Source of the DNA: Thelonectria olida
Lineage: Eukaryota; Ascomycota; Sordariomycetes; Hypocreales; Nectriaceae
Length of the DNA stretch: 64,000 nucleotides
Assembly (NCBI GenBank): GCA_020736575.1
Contig: JAGPYM010000002.1
Span: forward strand, 496,001-560,000
Direction of reading: 5' to 3'
Part shown: in pieces, positions 23,338-34,952 of the stretch
Position numbering within the stretch: position 1 is the first letter of the stretch
Layout of the letters: every line of letters starts with the position of its first letter
Program-made: the position numbers and the translations under genes
The notes under the pieces: generated by a model
The model's input: the letters and a program-made list of their open reading frames with translations, nothing else
The model's database searches: none
Told to the model about the DNA's origin: nothing

Positions 23338-24693
23338 ATGGCCCAACTTCTTCCCCAAAGCCTCCTGACTCAGGGGCTCCCCCTGATCACTCATGAAGAG
23401 AACCCCAAACAGCCATGGAGTTTCTCCGAGCGAGCATACTACGATATTACCCCTCCAAGCGAGATCTCGGAGTCGGAAGATGCTTTTGCCCACCCAGTAT
23501 CTAGCATCATCGATAAGAGCACCGAGCCTCTCGTTGCCATCATTGGTGTTGGCTATGTCGGCGAGCACCTCGTTGGCGCTTTCTCGAACAATTATAACGT
23601 CCTCGGATACGATGTGTCTGAAGCTCGCACCCAGCATCTCGCGCAGAAGCTGGCCGCTGGCAGCAGAGTGCGATTCACGTCGAAGGCCAGTGATCTTGCT
23701 AAAGCCACGCATTTTCTGATCTCAGTTCCGACTCTGCTGCTTCCTGACAAGACTATTGACTCGTCGTACCTTCGAAGTGCGTTGTCTGCCGTTGGCTTGT
23801 ATGCTCGAAGAGGCGCAACCGTGGTTGTAGAGAGCTCCGTGGCAGTTGGCATGACACGGCAGTTGCTCGGGCCTCTGGCCAAAGAGCGAGGGTACTTTGC
23901 CGGCATGTCGCCTGAGCGTGTCGACCCTGGCCGAGTTGAACCTCCAGCCCATGCCATTCCCAAAGTAGTGTCTGGCCTGGACGATGTTGTTCCTGGCTCA
24001 CTTGATGCCATCACCAGACTCTACTCCAAGTCCTTCGATCACGTCGTGCCAGTCTCACGACCAGAAGTCGCAGAGATGATGAAGCTGTACGAGAATTGTC
24101 AGCGAATGGTCTGCATCGCTTATGCCAATGAAATGGCCGACGCTTGTTTGGGGCATAATATTGATCCCTATGAGGTCTGTCGCGCCGCCTCCACCAAGCC
24201 TTTTGGCTACATGCCTTTCTCGCCAGGCTTGGGAGTTGGAGGACACTGCATCCCTATCAATCCCTGGTACTTGCTCTCCAACAGCAGTTTCCCTCTGCTC
24301 CAGTCGGCAGCGGAAAAGATGACGGCGCGTCCCAGCCTCGTTGCGCAGCGTGCGGTTGAGCGTCTGTACTCTGGGAGCCGCGACGGTGTCCGTCCTCGAG
24401 TGCTGGTCGTGGGTATCGGCTTCAAGCGTGGACAGTCACACCTAGCCAATTCCCCAGGTCTAGAGCTGGCTAAGAGCCTAGTCCTCACGGACAAGGTCGA
24501 CGTCGCTTGGGCAGATCCTCTAGTGAAACAGGAGGCGGTTCCTCAGATCGCTCGACTGGCTGATGGCGACTGGAACGTTGAGTCGCTGGAGCGGCAGTTC
24601 GACATGGTCATCGTCGCGTTCCGACAGGATGGCCTGGACTTTGCCATTCTTGATCGCATTCAGGGCGTCCACGTTGAGCGCTGGTGCGTTTAA
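23338..24693 (+). CDS. UDP-sugar / nucleotide-sugar 6-dehydrogenase
   Basis: A single exon of 451 aa starts at ATG 23338 (context ACCATCATGG); the frame upstream of it opens only with TTG. The domains, in order, are: an NAD-binding Rossmann fold with GVGYVG (residues 70-75); MSPERVDPG in the linker between NAD and central domains; a central helix with KLYENCQRM and AYANE; GVGGHCIPINPWYL carrying the catalytic Cys304; and a C-terminal UDP-binding domain with GIGFKRGQSHLANSPGLEL. These fit the UDP-glucose / GDP-mannose / UDP-N-acetyl-mannosamine dehydrogenase family, which oxidises C6 of the sugar to a carboxylate in two NAD-dependent steps. The sequence looks closer to the bacterial polysaccharide type than to eukaryotic UDP-glucose dehydrogenase. 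The substrate is unknown. Confidence 0.88.
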   Translation: MAQLLPQSLLTQGLPLITHEENPKQPWSFSERAYYDITPPSEISESEDAFAHPVSSIIDKSTEPLVAIIGVGYVGEHLVGAFSNNYNVLGYDVSEARTQHLAQKLAAGSRVRFTSKASDLAKATHFLISVPTLLLPDKTIDSSYLRSALSAVGLYARRGATVVVESSVAVGMTRQLLGPLAKERGYFAGMSPERVDPGRVEPPAHAIPKVVSGLDDVVPGSLDAITRLYSKSFDHVVPVSRPEVAEMMKLYENCQRMVCIAYANEMADACLGHNIDPYEVCRAASTKPFGYMPFSPGLGVGGHCIPINPWYLLSNSSFPLLQSAAEKMTARPSLVAQRAVERLYSGSRDGVRPRVLVVGIGFKRGQSHLANSPGLELAKSLVLTDKVDVAWADPLVKQEAVPQIARLADGDWNVESLERQFDMVIVAFRQDGLDFAILDRIQGVHVERWCV

Positions 24694-26486
24694 TCTCGTT
24701 CGCGCGGGGTGATGGTGAAGATGCCAGGTTTTCAGTCAGCGTCGCTGTCAGTTGTCGTTCGTTTTCAGTTTCTTGCACATGACGGGCTGAAGTGGCGTTA
24801 CTTGGCAAGAGCAAAGGCGAGCACCGCATTCGCCGCTCCGCACCCAGTCTCGCAGAATGGAGGGATCGTGGCACGGTCGCTCGCTCTTGCCGTCGTTTTC
24901 TCAACTATTTTCGTCTTGTGGCTGAACCTTGCCTCTTCTGGGAATCAATCACCTAATACATAAGCGAACACACACAACAAAAACAAAAACTGGTGCTCAA
25001 AGAGATGGTAACACAAAGAGCTAACCGATGAGAAACAACAAAAAAAAGAAAAAAAAGGAGAAGAGGAAGATTTTAAGCAAGCGGGTGATCGACTTGCGTT
25101 AATCGAGGTTGACGAATGAATGTGGCAATGCATTGATCGTCATCTTGTTAGTGAGCAACAGGTGGGATGGATCTACACAGTCCCAGCACACCTTGGAAGG
25201 GATCCTGGTTTCTTTCGTCATTGGGCGTTTAATCGTTGGTTTTGGTATTTGGTTTTTTTTCTTTCGTCTTTAATGGGATTCAACATGACAATTCAACGCG
25301 GAGGGATTGATATGATCGTTTCGAAAATATGTCGAACAGCAGTTCAATTGATTAGGGAAATGTCAAATGCGGGCACGTGTCATACAGGAACGTCATGTAA
25401 GCCTCATAATGAGGATGAATCTCACGTACAACTATGGGGGTGTGACATAAAGTTACATGAGACACGAGTAATTCGTAACATGAATCGTGTTCTGCTGTCG
25501 AGTGAAGAGCGACACTTATTGCGACTTGCCGCTTCATCAGAGACTAGCTCACCAGGAGAACAAGCTGCCACAACCGATGTGTAATCCTCATAATCAATGT
25601 CACGCTCCCATAAATAGATTTGAAAACCGTGATATACAAAAGCGAGCCGGGTAGCTTAGAACACGAATGATACCATGGAAAGAGGCATTGAACGCTCGTC
25701 GGGACAATAGGTTGTTGGAGCCGTCCACTACTACCCTGTATCATTAATCTTGGTTTCAACCTCTAATTCACCTGGAGACAAAGCGGCCAATACGGATAAC
25801 GCAAAAATGACTCGTATTAATGAAAATAAGACAAAGGTAGTCACTCTGAGCGAGAGAGATATGTTGGCAAATGTCGTGGCATCCAGATGTGAATTATCAT
25901 TCATGTGTGAGGCGGAACAACCGCTATTTTGACAAGCGACACACTATCGAGGCTGACAGAGGAGTAGGGAATCATGAACGGCTTTCTGTTTAGTAGAGTA
26001 AGGTTATGATTAAGGACAGGAATTAGAGTAAGTGTTAGGAGTAGTCTTAAGAATACTTCCTAGGGTTTGGATGTGGTTTGGGGTTTGATGGATTCCTCAA
26101 AGGGATTACAGCTGTGCATGCTTGGGTATTTCTGACAGAGTATCCCAACTCCATAACTAATCCAAAAACGTCCATTTGCGGAAATGAGACAGTCAAAGGC
26201 CGTTTGTGCTTGGTAGGACCCTTAATTTCGTAGACGCATTCACGCAGGGTCTGATCCCCAAGCTGCCGGGGTATGATCGTTACCGCAAGCCAAGAGAGTT
26301 TCGAGTCATTGAGTCGAGAGTGTGTATATATAAATCTGCAGCTAAACGGGTTCATGCAATCCTTCAATGTAAAAAATACTTCTTTCTCCGTACGAAATTG
26401 ACCACCGGGTTAATTACAACCTCCTTCTCCACAATCAATATATATCCCTACGTGACTAAGGCACCTCGGCAGCACGCCACCTCGTA
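24694..26486. other. Gene-free stretch
   Basis: A 154-codon frame at 25120-25584 shows no domain and unlikely composition. The rest is AT-rich with short homopolymers (A runs near 25040). No gene is supported. Confidence 0.5.
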
Positions 26487-27455
26487 TCATTCCCGGCCCA
26501 GATGCAGCAGTTCTTCGCAAAGGGCCACAAACTTGAGGCCAAGCGTAAAGTGCGTTTCTCCCTGCTCCTCGCGAAACACCGCCCCTGGAACCCTGTCGGC
26601 AATCCATCGGCCCATCTGCGTCGTCGCGTTCTCGTCGTCAGTGCCGTACCATAGCGTCAACGGCCGGGCGTGGTCCGATGCGAAGTTGATGTCCTCGAGG
26701 TTGAAGTCCCATTCCTTGACGAAGAGGTTGCTCTCGTGTTCGTAGCCGCTGTACCCCTGGACACATGACTCGATGAGAGTGGCGGCGAAGCCCTTGCGGG
26801 TTTCTGGCTTGGACAGGGCCTGCTGGTCGCGGGGCTTGAGTTGCTTGATCAGAGCCTCAATCTTCTTCTCTACTTCCGCTTCTACGGCAGGATCAACAAC
26901 AAAGTCCTCCAAAGGACCGGTGGGAGGGCTCTTGGGAAGCGGAAGTGAATAGCCAGATAGCCACTTCAGTAGTCCGGGCGTCCACTTGGCCATGTACAGG
27001 CTAAGCTTGGTGTTCCAGTTGACTCCCTTCAGCGGACATGCGAAGGGTGCCAAGCCTGCCACCACTGCCACGGCCTTCAGTCCTTCATTAGGGTTGATGT
27101 ATCTTGCGCATGCCAATGCGTAGGGCCCGCCGCCGCTCCCACCCATGATAACATATTCCTGAAGTTTGAGATGCTGAGCCAACGTGACTATCTCGCGAGC
27201 GTAGTCACCAATGGACCGGCCAGTCTGGAACTCTGACCGACCAAAGCCAGGTCGATCCGGGGCAATGAGACGGATATTGTGCTCACAAAGTTCCTGGTGA
27301 AATTCCTGGCACTCTAGGCGCGAGGAGGGCGTTCCGTGGAAGAAAATGATTGGCCGCCCTGTGGTTGACCCGAATTCTGCCCATGCGATGAGTCGGCGGG
27401 TCTTGGGGAGGCGGAATGTGAGGAGAGTTTTTCCTTCTCCTTGTCCTGTAGCCAT
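26487..27455 (-). CDS. Alpha/beta hydrolase
   Basis: The product is 322 aa from ATG 27455 (MATGQGEG). An in-frame ATG at 27512 would add 19 residues and cannot be excluded. Features are the oxyanion-hole motif FFHGTPSSR (about residues 38-46), APDRPGFGRS, the nucleophile elbow GGSGGG with Ser107, a cap region rich in Trp and Lys, an acid candidate in WYGTDDEN, and a C-terminal GETHF giving the catalytic His. The fold is that of esterase / epoxide hydrolase-like enzymes, but a Ser nucleophile rules out an epoxide hydrolase. No signal peptide, so cytosolic. The neighbour on the same strand is phosphoketolase, 0.6 kb upstream. The substrate cannot be told. Confidence 0.88.
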   Translation of the reverse strand: MATGQGEGKTLLTFRLPKTRRLIAWAEFGSTTGRPIIFFHGTPSSRLECQEFHQELCEHNIRLIAPDRPGFGRSEFQTGRSIGDYAREIVTLAQHLKLQEYVIMGGSGGGPYALACARYINPNEGLKAVAVVAGLAPFACPLKGVNWNTKLSLYMAKWTPGLLKWLSGYSLPLPKSPPTGPLEDFVVDPAVEAEVEKKIEALIKQLKPRDQQALSKPETRKGFAATLIESCVQGYSGYEHESNLFVKEWDFNLEDINFASDHARPLTLWYGTDDENATTQMGRWIADRVPGAVFREEQGETHFTLGLKFVALCEELLHLGRE

Positions 27456-28023
27456 TTCGCCACGATGAGAATGACAGTTGGAGGTATGGTGAATGAAGGA
27501 AAGATAGAGCATAAATTGCGGTAGTGGGAATAGTGTAGCGGAGGAATAGATAGAGAAGAATAGACAGATGGTTAGTTCTATTGAGCGGCGAGTTAATTGG
27601 GCGAAATGGCTACCTGGTACGATTCAATCAACTCGTCAATCGGATCTTGAATACGAGAAAACCATGATGTATTTATATAGCTCAGCAACTGTATCTTCAA
27701 TTCATGTTTGGGCAGTTTGGATATGATTGTTGTGTGTTTTGTTTCGATTCGTGTTCGACTCGAGAAACAAATTTCGTTGCCTGAGGACCTGAGCCTCAAA
27801 GTCTCTCACTTTGTTTCAGCTCTTCCCTATTTGCAGAGAAAAAAGACAGGCAGCCATTATTTAAACCATAGATTAAGTTGCGATAACTCGATCTAAGCGC
27901 CACAAGCGGGGTTGGGTTGTACGGTGCAATTTTACTCTTCTTCGGTTGTGCTCAGGCAGCAGTTTAAGAAGCGATGAGCCACAAGGATGACGCCGTGAAC
28001 GGCGATCGGAGGCCTCGATGAAC

Positions 28024-30716
28024 TCATTCTCCGTGAAACTTGGGCATGTCGTACAAGTCTTCAGGATCTAGAGTCATGTTAGCGTTTCCGAGATAAGTTG
28101 CTGAATTGGGTTGTTGGAAACATACCTTTGCCTTCTGTCGCGATGTATTCCCTCACCTCCTCGACTCTTTGGTCGATTCGCCCAAGAGCCTCTTTGCCCG
28201 GCCCCTTCAAATCATTATTCCGTTCCATCGCCGCTCGAATGGCCCTCTTCGAAACATCAAAGCGACTCACCCAGTTGGCGAGCATCATGTCAAAAGGCGT
28301 TGTCGTACTACCTTCCTCCTTGTACCCTTCCACCGTCATTCGCTCGAGGCCTGGACGCCCGAACAGCAGACCCTGCAACTCGGCCGCGTACCCATGGTAG
28401 TTGAAGTAAATAGGACGATCTTTAGTGAACATCTCATCAAAGTCAGCTTGACTCAGTGCGTGTGGATGGCGGGATTCCGTCGCCAGCACCATCAAGTCAG
28501 TGACGTTGACCACGCGAACTCGCAGCTCTGGAATCACCGACTTCAACAGCTCCGCCGCCTTGACAACTTCGAACGTCACTTCGACGCCAATGCCCACGAC
28601 GACGACATCGGGGTCCTTACCTTCGTCCGTGGATGCAAAACCCCAGACAGATGCGCCTTTACGACAGTGTTCAGCTGCGTCATCAGGAGAGAGGTAGACG
28701 GCTGTTGGCTGCTTCGACCCAATCATGAGATTGACGTAGTTCTTGGACTGGAGACAATGATGTGCAGTGCTCAGAAAACAGTTGGCATCTGGTGGCAGGT
28801 AGACTCGAGCCGCCTCGGCCTTGAGGTTCAGCACAGCGCTTATAAAAGAAGGCTGTTGATGCGAAAAGCCGTTGTGCTCCTGGCGGGCCCAAGTACTCGT
28901 CTCTATGTAGTTAATGGAGCTGAGATCTCCTCTCCAATCAACCTCACGAGCGATTTTGGTGAACTTGGAGTACTGAACCATCATGGTATGAATGATGCCC
29001 AAGAACGACTCGTAGCTCGGGAACAGAGCAGTGCGGCCTGTGAGTGTATAGCCCTGCATGAAGCCCTGGCAGCAGTGTTCTGAGAGAATCTCAATCACAC
29101 GGCCTCCGCTCGCACGAGAATACTCATCCCATTGGAAGTTTCGACCAGTGCCCTCCAGGAGGGCATTGAGCTTGTTGCTCTCCAATTCGTCGGGAGAAAA
29201 GACGCGGAAACTATTGGGGTTTTGTTGGGCTACCTTGGCCAGAAGCTGCCCTGTCTCTTGCATACAGCTGTGATGCTCATACTTTTCGACTGCGAACTGT
29301 TTCCAGTCGGGCATGTCAAGTGGCTGATACGAGTCGTAGTTCGTCTTGTTTTGCCCGAGTTTCTTGGCATCGTCTTTGGGCATGATCTCTAGCACACTCT
29401 CCGCTGGCTTCCCATCTTTCAGCAGCCTCTCAGGATCATAGCTCTTGAGCCATGTTTGGAGAATCTCCAGATGAGCCTCGTCTTTATTGGCATTTGGAAC
29501 AGGGATCTGATGTGAGCGGAAGGAGCCCTCGATGAATTCACCGTCGACCTTCTTCGGGCCGGTCCAGCCTTTTGGAGTTTTGAGAACAATCATGGGCCAT
29601 CGAGGTTTGACGATGGGATCGCCCTTACGAGCTGCGTGTTGGATGCTCTTGATCTCACCCACAGCCCACTCCAAGGCACTTGCTAGCTCAACGTCGATGT
29701 CGTCCAGTGCCTCGACAATAGCGACTTGGTAACCGTAGCCGGTGAACAAAGCGACAAGCTCCTTGTTGTCCATGCAACCAAAGATGGTGCGTTCGCTGAT
29801 CTTGAATCCATTGACATGCAGAATGGGAATGACTGCACCAGACTCGGCTGGGTCTAGATACTTGATTGCGTGCCACGCGCTGCCTTCAAGTTAGCAATTT
29901 GTCCATTTTGCGAGCACTATGAAGCTTACGCTGCAGTTGGGCCACTCTCGGCTTCTCCATCGCCGACAACACAAGAAACAATGAGATCGGGTTTGTCCAT
30001 GACGGCGCCAAAGGATACGGCCAGGGCATAGCCCAGTTCACCACCTTCATGGATAGAACCTGGGGTTTCCGAGTTGATGTGACTTGGGCAATGTGAGCTG
30101 CGGCCTTTGGTATTGGGGAGAGGATATACCTACCTGGGAAATCCACCCGGCACGGAGAAGCCAGTGACCAAATTATGCAGTCCTTGCTTATCCAGGGCAT
30201 ACTTGTCAGGGTAGAACCTCTGTAGCGACCCTTCAAGCCAAAGCGAAGCGAGGGCAGCAGGAGCGCCATGCCCTGGGCCGATGACGAAAATGAGATCTAG
30301 GTCATGGTTCTTGATCAAGAGATTGAGGTGAGACCACACAAGAATGAGACCTGGACATGTCCCCCAGTGTCCTGTCTGGGGGTTAGCAATTTGGACCAAA
30401 ATGACAATTACAAGTATTACCTAGCAACCGTGGTTTTACGTCGCCGAATTTCAGATCTCGACTCAAAAGGACATTGTCTTTCAAGAAGATCATGGCTGCT
30501 CACATTGTCAACCTTACTGACTATCTAGTCCAAGGCCTCTCAGCATGACTTACCACCTGCGAGGTAGCAGGCCGCCTGCTGGAAGTCCTTCAACGACTGG
30601 GCAACATTTTTCTCCAAGGAGACTCTTGGGACTCGAGCCGCTAGCTTCAGTGTCTCATCTGGAAGTTGGCTTGGTAGAGGCGGCGGGTTTGGTCTGTCAA
30701 TTACTTCGCCAGGCAT
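28024..30716 (-). CDS. Phosphoketolase (xylulose-5-P / fructose-6-P)
   Basis: There are six exons on the minus strand: 30716-30554, 30495-30421, 30371-30134, 30082-29930, 29879-28126 and 28067-28024. The product is 808 aa, the usual length for the family. Each junction is in phase and rebuilds a known motif: [23 protein letters not shown], and GPTAAAWHA. ThDP-binding motifs are present: [18 protein letters not shown], and [11 protein letters not shown]. Later [12 protein letters not shown] and the C-terminal transketolase-like domain follow. The enzyme cleaves xylulose-5-P (or fructose-6-P) with phosphate to acetyl-phosphate and glyceraldehyde-3-P (or erythrose-4-P) in the cytosol. Fungal copies are thought to descend from bacteria. 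One is reported to matter for virulence in Metarhizium. It is read divergently from the catalase, with 1.2 kb between start codons. Confidence 0.95.
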
Positions 30717-31910
30717 TCTGAGGACGGGCCTTGGTGTTGAGCTTGGGACGATTCGGAAGCACTAAGTTAGTGAATGGTTGGTGATGGTGAATTCAAGGGA
30801 CTCGCGAAAAGATTAGTTGGTTCCTCTTGATGGGTTCTGTGCCTCTTCGACGATAGAGTGACATATCCGGTTATGTGACGAACAGATGCTTCGATGACGG
30901 TCTATGACGTCGTTATCCTGTCAAACATGTGTGGAGATTGAAATTGATACTGTGCGAAGCAAGACGCAACTAGGTACCTAATTTTAACTGGCAAACTTGG
31001 TTGCTGCTGCCACACATTGCACTCAATTTTATCTCATCCTGACATCTTTTGTTGGAATTGGATATCCAGTAATGAAATGTTGGAATTGTATCAAAGCTGC
31101 TTCTAGATATGGCATTCGTGAGTTGTACAGCCTACATGTCTCAAGGCCTTATATATCTCGAATCTTTAAGTTAGTATTATATCCAGCTCATGTACTACAC
31201 CAAGCATAATTCTAGAAGTCGAGAATAGAGAATCTGCCTTGCCCAAATAAGTAGTTCTCTTGTGAGGGGACTCTTCCAGTCCGTCAAGTCCCGTCACTTA
31301 ACATAACCTAGCCTCAAGTCGCGGAAATAGAATCGTTGAAATATTCCCGCTGCAACGCAAACTCCCTCATCGAGATTCGTTGCGGCCCGAAAAGTCTAGT
31401 CGTCATCGAATGCTCATCTCACATTTGCAATCCTCCCTCATCGATTTGTTCATGATGCTTCGGGACATGGAGGTGGGGCCGATCCGGGGAGCCGGAGTTC
31501 CATCTACGGACGTTTGCACCGCTCTGGAATGGACTCTAGGACTCAATTACCACAACATTTTGTGTCGTCGTAGTTTCTCCTCTCGCTTGCTGCAGCTGCC
31601 GAGCACAGGAACAGCTGATGATGCGAGAAGAGGTGTGCAAGTGTGTTATCTAGTCGATATGCGGGCCGAGCTTGAGTGTTAAAGCCGCCCTTCTGGTCTC
31701 ATTGGGATACCGAATCGGGGGTTACACCCGCCCTTCATGAGATAATTGATCTTTCTCTGACGTCGATTTCACGTAATTCCCCTAAAGTAGCTGCGCTGTA
31801 TGCATTGGTACTTTTGCAGCCATATAGATGTATAAATGTAGAGGTCGCCGGAATCCTTTCTCTTCGTGCTCTCTCCTAATGTAAGTCGAGCTACATCAAC
31901 CTGCAGCACC
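30717..31910. promoter_or_regulatory. Divergent promoter, phosphoketolase / catalase
   Basis: The 1.2 kb between the two ATGs holds no convincing gene and must carry both promoters. A GTAAGT at 31881 followed by CTGCAG before the catalase ATG is too short (26 nt) to be a normal intron. Confidence 0.6.
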
Positions 31911-34183
31911 ATGGCCAACACTATTACTGGATCCATCAAGCAATCAGTCATGGGTCACAAGGCGGATAAAAACGACCAACTTTCGGCACATATGAAGGAG
32001 CCGACTAAGGATACGAGAATCACCTCGGACTGGGGTACCAAGCAAAATGACACTGATAATTGGTTGACTGTGAATCGCGACGACAAATTGGGACCACTGC
32101 TGTTGGAGGATGGCTTTGGTCGTGAGAAGGTACGACTGGATATCTCATGGCAACGCGCCTCGTTCTAATATACTCTCCACAGATCCATCGCTTTGACCAT
32201 GAGCGCATCCCGGAGCGAGTCGTTCACGCTCGCGGAGCCGGAGCTTTTGGCACGTTCACGCTGCACGAATCTGCCGAAGATGTCACTCACGCTGGTATCC
32301 TCACCGACACCTCCCGCGAGACGCCTGTATTTGTGAGGTTTTCGACTGTTCTGGGAAGCCGAGGCTCCGCTGATACCGTCCGCGATGTTCGAGGCTTCGC
32401 CGTCAAGTTCTACACTCAGGAGGGAAATTGGGATATCGTGGGCAACAATATTCCCGTCTTTTTTATCCAAGATGCAATGAAATTCCCTGACCTGATTCAC
32501 GCTGGAAAACCGGAGCCAGACAATGAGGTTCCTCAAGCCCAGACGGCACACAACAACTTCTGGGATTTTACTTTCCTGCATTCCGAGGCGACGCACATGT
32601 TCATGTGGACCATGAGCGACCGTGCCATCCCGCGGTCGTATCGCATGATGCAGGGCTTCGGCGTGAACACCTTCACTCTCACCAATGCCAAGGGAGAACG
32701 TCACTTTGTCAAGTTTCACTGGACTCCCGAGCTCGGAGTGCACTCGCTGGTGTGGGATGAGGCCCTCAAACTGGCGGGCCAGGACCCAGACTTCCACCGC
32801 AAGGATCTAGGCGAGGCCATCGCAAGTGGTTCGTTCCCGAAGTGGAAGTTTGGTATTCAGACCATTCCCGAATCTAAGGAACACGACTTTGACTTTGACA
32901 TCTTGGACGCGACCAAGGTGTGGCCCGAAGATCTCGTCCCCGTTCGGTACATTGGCACACTAGAACTCAACCGCAATGTCGATGAGTACTTTACAGAGAC
33001 GGAGCAAGTCGCCTTCTGCACCAGCCATGTCGTTCCCGGCATCGGCTTTTCCGATGATCCTCTCCTCCAAGGCCGCAACTTTTCCTATTTCGATACGCAG
33101 CTGTCAAGGCTGGGCGTCAACTGGCAGGAGTTGCCCATCAATAAGCCTGTGTGCCCAGTTATGAACTTCAACCGTGATGGAGCCATGCGACACGGCATTT
33201 CCAAGGGCAAGGTCAATTACTGGCCGAATCGGCACCAGGCGAATCCGCCTGCCAGCAAAGAAGAGGGCGCTTACATCGACTATCCCGAGAAAGTCCAGGG
33301 CATTAAGGAGCGGGCCAAGAGCGCCAAGTTCAAGGAACATATCTCGCAGGCTCAGCTGTTCTACAACTCCATGTCCGAAGTTGAAAAGACACACATGCAG
33401 GCTGCGCTGTCATTTGAGCTGGACCACTGTGATGACCCGATTGTGTACGAGCGCATGACCATGAGATTGGCAGATATTGATCTGGGCCTTGCTCAAACGG
33501 TTGCGAACATGGTTGGTGGGCAGATTCCTAAGCATCCCGGTCGGAAGAATCATGGACACACAGCCTCACGGCTCAGTCAGATGGAGTTTCTCCCAGAGAA
33601 GCCCACTATAGCAACCCGACGTGTTGCCATTATCATTGCCGATGGTTATGATCCCATCGCGTTCAACGCTATGCGTGGAGCTCTGACGGGTGCCGGGGCT
33701 ATCCCATTTGTTATCGGAACGCGTCGTTCGGCCATCTTCTCGTCCGAGGAAGACCATGCCACGTCCAAGGGCTACGTGCCTGACCACCATCTCGAAGGCC
33801 AACGAAGCACCATGTTCGATGCCGTCTTCGTTCCTGGAGGCGTTGAGTCCATCAGAACACTCTCGAAGAACGGCCGAGCACTCCACTACGTGCGGGAGGC
33901 GTTCGGTCACTTAAAGCCCATCGGTGGCACCGGCGAGGCAGTGGAATTTCTCGAAAGGGCGTTCCAGCTGCCTGAGGTCTTGCTCTCAGCCGACCATGAT
34001 ACAGACGTGCTAGAGAGCTACGGTGTCGTGACACTGAAGAACGTGCATCCCGACAGCCTGAAGGAGGTGGTTACGGTGGCGAAGAATGCGAAGGGATTCT
34101 TGGAGAAGTTCATTTATGCCATGAGCCAGCACCGATGTTGGGCGAGAGAATCTGATGGACTCAGTGCGATGATAGCGTATTAA
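31911..34183 (+). CDS. Large-subunit catalase (catA-like)
   Basis: Two exons, 31911-32129 and 32183-34183, give 739 aa. The 53-nt intron (GTACGA...CACAG) is phase 0. The heme-side catalytic His88 lies in [13 protein letters not shown], the catalytic Asn in [11 protein letters not shown], and the proximal Tyr in [13 protein letters not shown]. After residue about 540 a flavodoxin / DJ-1-like domain follows ([21 protein letters not shown]), the mark of clade-2 large-subunit catalases. There is no signal peptide, which resembles Aspergillus CatA (a spore and cytosol/peroxisome-type enzyme) rather than secreted CatB. It breaks H2O2 into water and oxygen. The next gene downstream on the same strand is a flavin oxidase expected to make H2O2. 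Confidence 0.95.
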
Positions 34184-34952
34184 AGCCAGCAATGGCAAAG
34201 CTGAATATATTGCAACTGTAAGCTGGACAAAACATTCGATTGCTATTTTGCGTGTATCATTCTTGCAACGCGCCCTGTACGATGGCCACATGGGGATCAG
34301 TCGTGTTGCGCAGTTCAACAGATGACAGAAAGCAATGACTTGATGAGAGCTGTGATCTGATCGCGTCGTTTAACAAGATACCCATTGTGATCTCGATTTC
34401 GTTTGGCCGCTGTTTGTATGAAGAGCCACATGTCGCTGTTTTCGCAAACAAGATGAAACAGTTCCTTGGATAAATCATAGCATAGCACATATCAATAATA
34501 CAAACAGCCGTCTCATTGGGCCGCACGGAACTGCGATGGCATAACCGCATAGCCGCCCGTTTCAAAACAGGGATAAAACCGTGTAACGCTGATCACACAT
34601 CTCCAATAGATCACGTTTCCTATCATCTTGGCAACGAGAAACTGCCAGGGCCACCACCCATGCGGTCTTTCAATTCATGCATAAAGCCGTCGGAGCAGGA
34701 GTGACGGGCTACTCGGGACGGATGATTGATGGAAGACAGGAAGGCGACACAGGCACAAACTGGTTTCTTGCCTCTCGGGCAGTGACCGCATCACCTGCAC
34801 TAGCAGTCGACGTTGTGCTTCCCAAACGCCGAAGAGCCCTTCTCGTGCTTCCACTCTGTGTCAACCCTAAAATGTCGCTCTTTCGCATTTACCTAAATAC
34901 CCTATACATTCGCTTCGTTGTTTTGGATTCCTCGTTTTGATAAACAGCCAAG
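34184..34952. other. Intergenic, catalase 3' end and oxidase promoter
   Basis: No gene seen. A promoter for the FAD oxidase is expected in the last few hundred bases. Confidence 0.5.

Noticed and set aside
25120..25584. 154-codon frame
   Set aside because: No family features; AT-rich flanks and lack of a promoter-like context.
28106..29083. 325-codon plus-strand frame
   Set aside because: Antisense shadow of the phosphoketolase exon 5.
31881..31906. Possible 5'-leader intron before the catalase ATG (GTAAGT...CTGCAG)
   Set aside because: Only 26 nt long, below the usual minimum for fungal introns.
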